A stretch of DNA of 64,000 nucleotides from JAICNG01 sp035249985 (GTDB lineage Bacteria; Gemmatimonadota; Gemmatimonadetes; Gemmatimonadales; Gemmatimonadaceae), in NCBI GenBank assembly GCA_035249985.1, contig DATFFP010000091.1, forward strand, positions 1 to 64,000, in the 5' to 3' direction. A program made the translations under genes and the position numbers. The notes under the pieces are model-generated. The model had not been told where the DNA came from and searched no databases. It saw only the letters and a program-made list of their open reading frames with translations. Shown one piece after another: positions 57,736 through 64,000 of this stretch (positions within the stretch are counted from its first letter, which is position 1; each line of letters begins with the position of its first letter).

Positions 57736-59210
57736 CGGGCGAGATCACCCGCCACGCGACGGAGGTCGTTGAACATCGCCAGCGCGAAGATGAGCGCGAT
57801 CATCGCCAGCCCAAACCGCATCATGTACTCGCGCGAGCGCAGACTGAACGGAGACCCCTTCACGGCTTGCAACAGATTGATCAGGATCTGACCACCATCG
57901 AGAATCGGAATCGGCAACAGATTGAAGATCGCGACGTTGATGCTGAGGAACGCCGTGAGTTGCAGCAGCTGCGCGAATCCGCCCGCTGCCGCCTCCCCCG
58001 ATGCGCGCGCGATCGCAATCGGACCGCCGAGCTGATCCGTCGAGAGGCGCCGCGTGACCAGGCGATGCAGGACGTCGACGACGGATCCTGCCATGTCCCA
58101 GGTTGCTTCCCATCCAGAGGCGATTGCGGCACCCAGGGACACTGGCTCGCGCCGATTCTCCACGCGATTGCCGACACCGATACGTCCGGTGAGCACCTCG
58201 CGGCCATTGTCGTCGCGCTGATGCGCGGAGTCGGGAATGACGGTGACGGTCACGCGTTCGCCGGCACGCATGACTTCGACCGGGAGCGCACGACCCGGCG
58301 AGCGACGAATTTGCTCGACCGCCGCCGACCATCCGTCCACCGCTTCGCCGCCCACCGCGACAAGGCTGTCGCCCACGCGGATTCCCGCCCGATCCGCGGG
58401 GGACCCACCCTCGACTCGATCGATCACCGCTGGAAGCTGGGGCGTCAGCATCGTGACCAGATCGCGACGCGCGACCGCGCTGTCGCCCTCGAGCGGAATG
58501 GTGACGACGCCACGCGACGTGCGAACGACCACCGAGTCCTCTTCGGCACGCGCGAATCCTTCGAGAATGTCGCCCCATGTCTGAATCGCGCGGTCGTCGA
58601 TGGCGACGACCGTGTCGCCACGCTGGAACCGTGACACGTACGGCTGCGCCCAGTCGGCGTCCGTCACCGCTCCGATGACCGTCGTCGGAATGATGGGGCG
58701 GCCGTAGTACGCGGCGAGCGCGCTCAGCACGAGGAAGCCGAGCACGATGTTCATCGTGACCCCGGCAACCATGATGAAGAGGCGCGCGAGAAGGCTCTTC
58801 GATTCGAAGAGCCGATGCTCCGGCACGGGAATCGGACCGAACGGCGCCAGCGCGTTCGGGTCCCAGTCGGACGGACGCTTTTCCTCCTCGACGACGCGCG
58901 CGCCGCTGCCCCCCACGGTCTCGGGAGCCGCCGCCGGGGTTTCCCCGCCACCCTCGAACGCCGCCATGGTCTCGTCTTCTTTCGACGCCATGCGGACGTA
59001 GCCGCCTAACGGGATCGCCGCCAGGATGTATTCCGTCTCGCCCCAGCGCCGGCGCCACAGCGACTTCCCGAACCCGATCGAGAAGCGCGGCGCGTAGACG
59101 CCCGTCAGCTTGGCGGCGAGAAAATGTCCGAGCTCGTGTACGAAGACGACGACACCGAGCACGAAGACGAACGCCAGGATCACCCGGAATGGATCGAACC
59201 AGTCTAGCAT
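57723..59210 (-). CDS. rseP: RseP-type site-2 intramembrane zinc metalloprotease
   Basis: RseP cuts membrane-bound anti-sigma factors and cleared signal peptides. The 495-residue protein has the zinc site VVFVHELGHFLAAK (His25, Glu26, His29) in the first membrane segment and the third ligand region LLPIPILDGGQI near the C-terminus. Two PDZ domains lie between, the second at PADRAGIRVGDSLVAVGGEA. A ~65-residue acidic/proline insertion follows residue 75. It overlaps dxr by seven bases. Confidence 0.95.
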   Translation of the reverse strand: MLDWFDPFRVILAFVFVLGVVVFVHELGHFLAAKLTGVYAPRFSIGFGKSLWRRRWGETEYILAAIPLGGYVRMASKEDETMAAFEGGGETPAAAPETVGGSGARVVEEEKRPSDWDPNALAPFGPIPVPEHRLFESKSLLARLFIMVAGVTMNIVLGFLVLSALAAYYGRPIIPTTVIGAVTDADWAQPYVSRFQRGDTVVAIDDRAIQTWGDILEGFARAEEDSVVVRTSRGVVTIPLEGDSAVARRDLVTMLTPQLPAVIDRVEGGSPADRAGIRVGDSLVAVGGEAVDGWSAAVEQIRRSPGRALPVEVMRAGERVTVTVIPDSAHQRDDNGREVLTGRIGVGNRVENRREPVSLGAAIASGWEATWDMAGSVVDVLHRLVTRRLSTDQLGGPIAIARASGEAAAGGFAQLLQLTAFLSINVAIFNLLPIPILDGGQILINLLQAVKGSPFSLRSREYMMRFGLAMIALIFALAMFNDLRRVAGDLARWIR

Positions 59211-60337
59211 GCGAACAGCTCTCTTACGTGACGTCGTGCAGCCGCATCGGCCTCCAGCAACGCGTCGCGAGAGTGCGACGGCGCCGTTCCCACTGCCGCG
59301 AGCGCGGACTCGATCGCCCGCGGAATCTCGCCGAACTGTATCCGTCCATCCAGAAACAACGACACCGCCTGCTCGTTGGCCGCGTTGAACACGGCCGGGG
59401 CCGCCCCACCCATCCGACCTGCCTGCACACCCATCCCGAGCGCCGGAAAGTCGTCGTGACGCACTCGCTCGAAGGTCAGCGGCGAGAGCTCCACCGGATC
59501 GAACGGTGGTACACCGGTGTCGGCGATTCGTCCCGGATGCGTCAGCGCGTAGAGCACCGGCAGCACCATGCTGGGAACTCCGAGCTGTGCCAGAACGCTC
59601 CCGTCGACGAACTCCACGAACGAATGCACGACGCTCTGCGGATGCACCACCACCTCGATGCGATCATACGGAAGCCCGAACAGAAAATGTGCCTCGATCA
59701 CCTCGAGGGCCTTGTTCGCGAGTGTCGCGCTATCAATGGTGATTTTCCGCCCCATTCGCCACGTCGGATGGCGCAGCGCGTCAGCCACCGTCGCACGCTC
59801 AAGACGCTCGCGCGACCATCCGCGAAACGGCCCTCCCGAGGCCGTGAGCACGAGGCGGCGCACGTCCGCTCCCCGGCGACCCGTGATGCACTGCAGAATG
59901 GCGCTGTGCTCGCTGTCGACCGGAACGATTTCTCCCCCACCCCGCTCGCACGCCTCGGCGACGAGGGCACCAGCCATCACCAGCGTTTCCTTGTTGGCCA
60001 GCGCGACGCGCTTCCCTGCCGACAACGCCGCCAGTGTCGCATCGAGACCCGCCGCGCCAACCACGGCGTTCAGTACGATCGACGCGTCCTCGTGCGTCGC
60101 CGCCTCGACGAGGCACGACGGTCCATGACGCCATTCACCATGGTCCTCCGCGCCGTTCTGCACGATGCCAACGAACGACGGCCCGAACTCGCGAACCTGC
60201 TCCTGCAGCAGCGCCGCATTGGAATGGGCGGTGAGAGCAGCGACATAGAACGCATCCGCATGCCGGCCGAGGACGCGAAGCGCCGTCGTGCCGATCGAAC
60301 CCGTGGAGCCGAGGACCGCCACGCCTCGCCGGGTCAT
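59204..60337 (-). CDS. dxr: 1-deoxy-D-xylulose 5-phosphate reductoisomerase
   Basis: Dxr makes MEP, committing the MEP pathway that supplies isoprenoids for UppS next door. The 377-residue protein has the NADPH loop VAVLGSTGSIGTTALRVL, LANKETLVMAG, the substrate loop PVDSEHSAILQC, TASGGPFRGW and NPTWxMG-like HPTWRMGRKITIDSATLAN. ATG 60337 overlaps the cdsA stop; an upstream ATG at 60358 is less likely. Confidence 0.97.
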   Translation of the reverse strand: MTRRGVAVLGSTGSIGTTALRVLGRHADAFYVAALTAHSNAALLQEQVREFGPSFVGIVQNGAEDHGEWRHGPSCLVEAATHEDASIVLNAVVGAAGLDATLAALSAGKRVALANKETLVMAGALVAEACERGGGEIVPVDSEHSAILQCITGRRGADVRRLVLTASGGPFRGWSRERLERATVADALRHPTWRMGRKITIDSATLANKALEVIEAHFLFGLPYDRIEVVVHPQSVVHSFVEFVDGSVLAQLGVPSMVLPVLYALTHPGRIADTGVPPFDPVELSPLTFERVRHDDFPALGMGVQAGRMGGAAPAVFNAANEQAVSLFLDGRIQFGEIPRAIESALAAVGTAPSHSRDALLEADAAARRHVRELFAC

Positions 60338-61236
60338 TGCGGCGCCGGGATCAGCCATACGTTCAGAAGCCAGTATGCCACGGGCAAGGCGAATAGCATT
60401 CCATCGATTCGATCCAGAACACCACCGTGACCCGGGATGATGTGCGAGCTGTCCTTCACACCCGCCTCTCGCTTGATGAGCGACTCGGCGAGATCCCCGA
60501 GCTGGACAGCGGTGCTGATGGCGATGCCGAACAGTATCGCATGTACCGGACGAAGGCCCAGCTGCGCCTGCGGAACCAGTACGAATCGCACCAGCGCCCA
60601 GCTTGCTACCGCGCTCACGACGAGTGCGCCCAGCGCGCCGGCGACGGTCTTTCCCGGACTCACCGAGGGAATGAGCTTGCGCTTACCCATCGTTCTACCG
60701 ACGACATAGGCGCCGGTGTCGGAAATCCACACGAGGAGTAGCGGCAGCATCAGGACCGCCGTTCCTGCCGCCCGCCCGATCGCGTATGGGTGATATCGCA
60801 GGACGTAGGCGAAGGACAGCAAGACTCCGGTGTACAGGATGCCGAACACCGTGAGTGACACGGATTCGAGAGGGCGCCCGGAGACCCCGCGAACGAATAT
60901 CGAGCCGCTGAACAGGGCGATCACGAGCAGGGTCCCCACGGACGTCGACACGACGGTGTCGACGGGAAGGCCGAGATACCGAGCGTGGATCGCGAGCGGA
61001 ACCGCCGCGGCGATCGCGATCCCCGCGCGCGCCATGGGACGCGTGCCGAGCTTCTCGGCGATGCGGTAGAACTCCCAGGCGGCGAGCGCGCTCGCGATCG
61101 CGAGAATGCTCGCGAGCGCCCAGTCGCCCAGCCAGACGGCGCCAAGCACCACCGGGATCGCAACGATGGCGAACAGCGTGCGCTGTGCGAGATTCGACAG
61201 TCCGCGCTCCCGCGGCGACGCGCTGGCGTCCGTCAT
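60334..61236 (-). CDS. cdsA: Phosphatidate cytidylyltransferase
   Basis: CdsA makes CDP-diacylglycerol, the precursor used by PssA encoded at 14553. The 300-residue integral membrane protein has about eight segments. The family signature is near the C-terminus: SLIKREAGVKDSSHIIPGHG followed by GVLDRIDGM. WISDTGAYVVGRTMGKRKL with SPGKTVAG carries the conserved aspartate and lysines. It lies 16 bases after uppS. Confidence 0.97.
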   Translation of the reverse strand: MTDASASPRERGLSNLAQRTLFAIVAIPVVLGAVWLGDWALASILAIASALAAWEFYRIAEKLGTRPMARAGIAIAAAVPLAIHARYLGLPVDTVVSTSVGTLLVIALFSGSIFVRGVSGRPLESVSLTVFGILYTGVLLSFAYVLRYHPYAIGRAAGTAVLMLPLLLVWISDTGAYVVGRTMGKRKLIPSVSPGKTVAGALGALVVSAVASWALVRFVLVPQAQLGLRPVHAILFGIAISTAVQLGDLAESLIKREAGVKDSSHIIPGHGGVLDRIDGMLFALPVAYWLLNVWLIPAPQ

Positions 61237-61252
61237 GATGCGTGGCCGCCCG

Positions 61253-61996
61253 TCAGGCGGTGACCTTGCCGAAGCGCCGCTCGCGGCTTTGATACTCGAG
61301 GATCGCGGCGAAGAGATCGCGGCGCGTGAAGTCCGGCCACAACACGGGAATGATGTGCAGCTCCGTGTATGCCAGCTGCCAGAGCATGAAGTTCGAGATG
61401 CGCTGCTCGCCGGACGTCCGAATCAGGAGATCGGGGTCGGGGCTGCCGTTCGTGTAGAGGCGCGCGCGAAACGCATCCTCATCGATGTCCGCCGGATCGA
61501 GCGTCCCCTCCACCGCAGCCTCGGCCAGGCGTCTGGCGGCGCGAACGAGCTCGGCCCGCGCGCCGTACGAAATGAAAAGCTGGACCGTGAGCCGGTCGTT
61601 ATGCGCGGTTGCGTCCATCACGCCATCGACCGCCTGACGCGCCGCGGGCGAGAGCCGGTCGAGATCGCCGATGACGCGCACGCGCACGCCATTCGCGATG
61701 AGCTCGGCTTTCTCTCGCTCGACGTACTCCTCGAGCAGCGACATGAGTGCGGTGACTTCGGTGGGCGGTCGCTGCCAGTTCTCCTGCGAGAAGGCGAACA
61801 GCGAGAGCACCTCGAGCCCCGCCTGAATCGAGCCTTCGACTGCCTCGCGCACCGATTTCATGCCGTTACGGTGCCCTAGCGCCCGCGGCAAGTGACGCTC
61901 GCGCGCCCATCGCCCGTTGCCATCCATAATGATGGCCACGTGACGAGGAACAGTGCCGTTCAGACGAATTCGCGCGAGGAGCTCATCGGAGGTCAT
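61253..61996 (-). CDS. uppS: Undecaprenyl diphosphate synthase (cis-prenyltransferase)
   Basis: UppS extends farnesyl diphosphate to the C55 carrier needed for peptidoglycan. The 247-residue protein has the diphosphate site VAIIMDGNGRWARERHLPRA (Asp25), GHRNGMKSVREAV, LFAFSQENWQRP, and the C-terminal DLLIRTSGEQRISNFMLWQL. Length is normal. It lies seven bases after frr. Confidence 0.97.
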   Translation of the reverse strand: MTSDELLARIRLNGTVPRHVAIIMDGNGRWARERHLPRALGHRNGMKSVREAVEGSIQAGLEVLSLFAFSQENWQRPPTEVTALMSLLEEYVEREKAELIANGVRVRVIGDLDRLSPAARQAVDGVMDATAHNDRLTVQLFISYGARAELVRAARRLAEAAVEGTLDPADIDEDAFRARLYTNGSPDPDLLIRTSGEQRISNFMLWQLAYTELHIIPVLWPDFTRRDLFAAILEYQSRERRFGKVTA

Positions 61997-62003
61997 TCCT
62001 TGC

Positions 62004-62558
62004 TCACACCTCCATGATCTCAGCCTCTTTGGATTTCAGCAGCTCGTCGATCTTGTGGATGAAATCGTCGTGCAGCTTCTGCAGATCCTTCTCGGCGTGT
62101 TTCTTGTCGTCCTCGGGGACCTTGTCGAGCTTCTTGACGGCGTCGCGACCGTGCGTGCGCGCGTGGCGGACCGCGATGCGCCCCTCTTCCGCGAGCTTGT
62201 GCACGACCTTCACCAGGTCGCGACGGCGCTCTTCGTTGAGCGCGGGCAGGGGTACCCGAATCACGTTGCCGGCGGTCGCGGGATTCAGCCCCAGGTCCGA
62301 ATCGCGAATCGCCTTTTCGACCGCATGCGTGAGCCCCTTGTCCCATGGCGTCACGGTGAGCAGCCTCGGCTCAGGCGCAGCGACCGCCGCGACCTGATTC
62401 AGCGACATGTGCTGGCCGTACGCTTCGACGCGTATCGTGTCGAGGAGGTTCGGCGAGGCCTTCCCGCTCCGGATCGATCCGAATTCCCGGCGAGAGCTCT
62501 CGAGCGCCTTCTCCATCGCGGTGCGCGTGTCCTTCAGAATCTGAGGTATGGTGCTCAT
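62004..62558 (-). CDS. frr: Ribosome recycling factor
   Basis: RRF with EF-G splits the ribosome after termination. The 184-residue protein has the three-helix bundle text SIRSGKASPNLLDTIRVEAYG, LNQVAAVAAPEPRLLTVTPW, GNVIRVPLPALNEERRRDLV and the C-terminal helix around DEL. Its ATG overlaps the pyrH stop (ATGA). The rpsB-tsf-pyrH-frr-uppS-cdsA-dxr order is widely conserved. Confidence 0.98.
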   Translation of the reverse strand: MSTIPQILKDTRTAMEKALESSRREFGSIRSGKASPNLLDTIRVEAYGQHMSLNQVAAVAAPEPRLLTVTPWDKGLTHAVEKAIRDSDLGLNPATAGNVIRVPLPALNEERRRDLVKVVHKLAEEGRIAVRHARTHGRDAVKKLDKVPEDDKKHAEKDLQKLHDDFIHKIDELLKSKEAEIMEV

Positions 62559-63268
62559 TGGACGAGAGTGCCGACGCGCTCGCCCGAGACCGCGCTCGCG
62601 ACGGCGCCGTTCTTGTGGATGTTGAGCACGATGAGCGGAAGCTTGTTCTCCGCACAGAGCGTGATCGCGGTCTGATCCATCACGCGGAGCTCCTGCAGCA
62701 TGACATCCCGATAGCTGATGGTTTCGTAGAAGCGTGCCGCGGGGTCCGTTTTGGGATCGGCCGAGTACACGCCATCCACGCTCGTCGCCTTGATGATGAC
62801 CTCGGCCTTCATTTGGATGGCGCGCAGAACCGCCGCGGTATCGGTCGAAAAGTACGGGTTGCCCGTACCCGCCGCAAAGATGACCGTGCGTCCCTTCTCG
62901 AAGTGGCGCAGCGCCCGGCGCCTGATGTACGGCTCCGCGACTTCCTCCATGCGGATGGCCGTCATCACGCGCGTCACCACACCCTTGCGTTCGAGCACAT
63001 CCTGCAGCGCGAGCGCATTGATGACGGTCCCGAGCATTCCCATGTAGTCGGAGCCGACGCGATCCATGCCCATCTTGGCGAGCTGCGAGCCCCGCACAAT
63101 GTTGCCGCCGCCGACCACCAGGCCGACGGCGACACCCATGTCGGAGACACGCTTTACCTCGTCGGCGAGTCGTCCGACCGTTCCGAAATCGAAGCCGAAT
63201 CCCTTGTCGCCGGCCAACGCCTCACCGGACAGCTTGAGGAGAATCCGGCGATAGCGCAGCTCCGTCAC
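62555..63268 (-). CDS. pyrH: UMP kinase
   Basis: PyrH phosphorylates UMP to UDP. The 237-residue amino-acid-kinase-fold protein has ILLKLSGEALAGD, the loop LVVGGGNIVRG, DYMGMLGTVINALALQD, and FAAGTGNPYFSTDTAAVLRA. The frame is open to 63658 within tsf, but GTG 63268 starts the family N-terminus MTELRYRRILLKL seven bases after the tsf stop. Confidence 0.97.
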   Translation of the reverse strand: MTELRYRRILLKLSGEALAGDKGFGFDFGTVGRLADEVKRVSDMGVAVGLVVGGGNIVRGSQLAKMGMDRVGSDYMGMLGTVINALALQDVLERKGVVTRVMTAIRMEEVAEPYIRRRALRHFEKGRTVIFAAGTGNPYFSTDTAAVLRAIQMKAEVIIKATSVDGVYSADPKTDPAARFYETISYRDVMLQELRVMDQTAITLCAENKLPLIVLNIHKNGAVASAVSGERVGTLVQ

Positions 63269-63275
63269 GCGAGAG

Positions 63276-63881
63276 TCACTCCTCGCCCATTTGGAATCGA
63301 ACGAAGCGCCGCACCTGGACGTTCTCGCCGAGCCGCGAGGAGGCTTCCTTGACCAGGTCGCCGATCGTCTTCTTGTCCTCGCGAATCCACGGCTGCGAGA
63401 GCAGCGCCACCTGCTTGTAGTACGACTCCAGCTTGCCCTCGACGATCTTCGGAACGAGGTGGTCGGGCTTGCCGCTCGCACGCACCTGCTCTTCGGCGAT
63501 CCGACGCTCACGGTCGACGGCATCGGGCGGAACGCCATCCTTGTCGACGGCGAGCGGCGCGGCGCTGGCGATGTGCATCGCGATCTCACGCGCGAGCGTC
63601 TTGAAGTCGTCCGTGCGGGCGACGAAGTCCGTTTCGCAGTTGAGCTCGACGAGCACACCGATCTTCCCTGGCGGATGGATGTAGCTGGTGATCACGCCCT
63701 CGGACGTCGTCCGTCCGGCGCGCTTTTCCGCCTTGGCGATTCCCTTCTTGCGGAGATATTCGACGGCCTTGTCCATATCACCGGCCGTCTCCTCGAGCGC
63801 CTTCTTGCACTCCATCATCCCCGCGCCCGTACGGCGGCGGAGCTCCTGAACGTCCTTCGCGGTAAATGTCACGGTCGCCAT
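63276..63881 (-). CDS. tsf: Elongation factor Ts
   Basis: EF-Ts exchanges GDP for GTP on EF-Tu. The 201-residue protein is the short bacterial class. It starts VTFTAKDVQELRRRTGAGMM, with the EF-Tu contact motif VELNCETDFVARTDDFK, and ends QVRRFVRFQMGEE. ATG 63881 is chosen over 63905 because AGGGAG lies eight bases upstream and the family text begins there. Confidence 0.97.
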   Translation of the reverse strand: MATVTFTAKDVQELRRRTGAGMMECKKALEETAGDMDKAVEYLRKKGIAKAEKRAGRTTSEGVITSYIHPPGKIGVLVELNCETDFVARTDDFKTLAREIAMHIASAAPLAVDKDGVPPDAVDRERRIAEEQVRASGKPDHLVPKIVEGKLESYYKQVALLSQPWIREDKKTIGDLVKEASSRLGENVQVRRFVRFQMGEE

Positions 63882-63905
63882 CGTTATGTCTCCCTGGTAC
63901 GTCAA

Positions 63906-63932
63906 CGCCGCCGGCGAGTCACACCGGCGGCG
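63906..63932 (-). promoter_or_regulatory. GC-rich hairpin in the rpsB-tsf intergenic region
   Basis: CGCCGCCGG and CCGGCGGCG (9 bp perfect, 9-base loop) lie 25-50 bases before tsf. No T-tract follows, so it is more likely an attenuator, processing or stability structure than a full terminator. Confidence 0.45.
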
Positions 63933-63979
63933 CTGTAGTCTACTCCCAACGCGCGGGTGACACTACCCCGCCGCGCACG

Positions 63980-64000
63980 TCACTGTTCGGTGTTGTCTCC
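63980..64000 (-). CDS. rpsB: Probable last codons of rpsB (ribosomal protein S2), truncated by window edge
   Basis: Six codons reading GDNTEQ and a TGA stop enter from the right edge. The family gene order (rpsB just upstream of tsf) makes S2 the expected product, but six residues cannot identify it. The remaining ~98 bases to tsf hold only the hairpin. Confidence 0.4.
   Translation of the reverse strand, partial: GDNTEQ

Noticed and set aside
37900..59010. GCCTAAC/GTTAGGC copies as integron attC core sites or a DNA uptake signal
   Set aside because: All are inside coding genes without paired inverse cores. About 11 copies in 64 kb is close to what base composition predicts.

Overview
The window is a dense, high-GC (roughly two thirds G+C by eye) bacterial chromosome segment made almost entirely of core genes in tight operons, with many 4-base stop/start overlaps (ATGA or GTGA). 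Gene content (RodA/PBP2/MreBCD, Dxr, UppS, CdsA, a lipoprotein HtrA, LexA, tmRNA, PNPase, cyclic-di-GMP proteins) fits a diderm, rod-forming bacterium. Together with the style of the LexA and tmRNA sequences I infer a member of Gemmatimonadota, but this is an inference from reading, not a database match. No prophage, CRISPR array, insertion sequence or tRNA gene was seen.

Layout. 1-5436 (minus): trpC-trpF-trpB followed by a HEAT-repeat protein and an HD-GYP protein that runs off the left edge. 5525-6133 (plus): lexA, lying head-on between the two halves of the trp set. 6243-8580 (minus): a two-GAF signalling protein and trpD. 8714-23694 (plus): truA, a transaldolase-like protein, a periplasmic HtrA lipoprotein, then purB-purC-psd-pssA-purS-purQ-(BamE-like)-(zinc ribbon)-purL, a long AT-rich hairpin, purF and ppdK. 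23739-27734 (minus): two DUF421 membrane proteins, a small anchored protein, an isochorismatase-type hydrolase, a nucleotidyltransferase-like protein and a metallophosphoesterase. 27852-28288 (minus): a complete tmRNA gene with promoter and terminator. 28326-32171 (minus): dusB-larB-GGDEF. 32295-32747 (plus): ptsN. 32922-41158 (minus): accD-folC-hisS-proS-lysA-yfcE-guaA. 41352-47167 (minus): mreB-mreC-mreD-mrdA-rodA. 47315-48714 (plus): ferredoxin plus geranylgeranyl-reductase-like flavoprotein. 48805-55620 (minus): rpsO-pnp-M16 protease-ald-deacetylase-PAP2. 55717-57288 (plus): a Ser/Thr protein kinase. 57316-64000 (minus): rpsB(end)-tsf-pyrH-frr-uppS-cdsA-dxr-rseP-small exported protein.

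How it works together. The window covers much of tryptophan synthesis and the PurS/Q/L, PurC, PurB and PurF steps of purine synthesis, phospholipid head-group chemistry (cdsA, pssA, psd), the elongasome that sets rod shape, isoprenoid and undecaprenyl supply (dxr, uppS), and translation factors. Three cyclic-di-GMP or GAF signalling proteins sit beside these housekeeping operons.

Most unusual items: (i) a family of about 130-150 bp intergenic palindromes whose arms are built from GGNGTCA-like heptads, with two full copies and one half copy here; (ii) a transaldolase-family protein whose Schiff-base lysine position is occupied by arginine; (iii) a HEAT protein and an HD-GYP protein that share an N-terminal module and are translationally coupled to trpB; (iv) a long AT-rich hairpin between purL and purF; (v) several promoters whose -10 box is so close to the start codon that leaderless transcripts are likely; (vi) MreC with a long RRDT-repeat tail.
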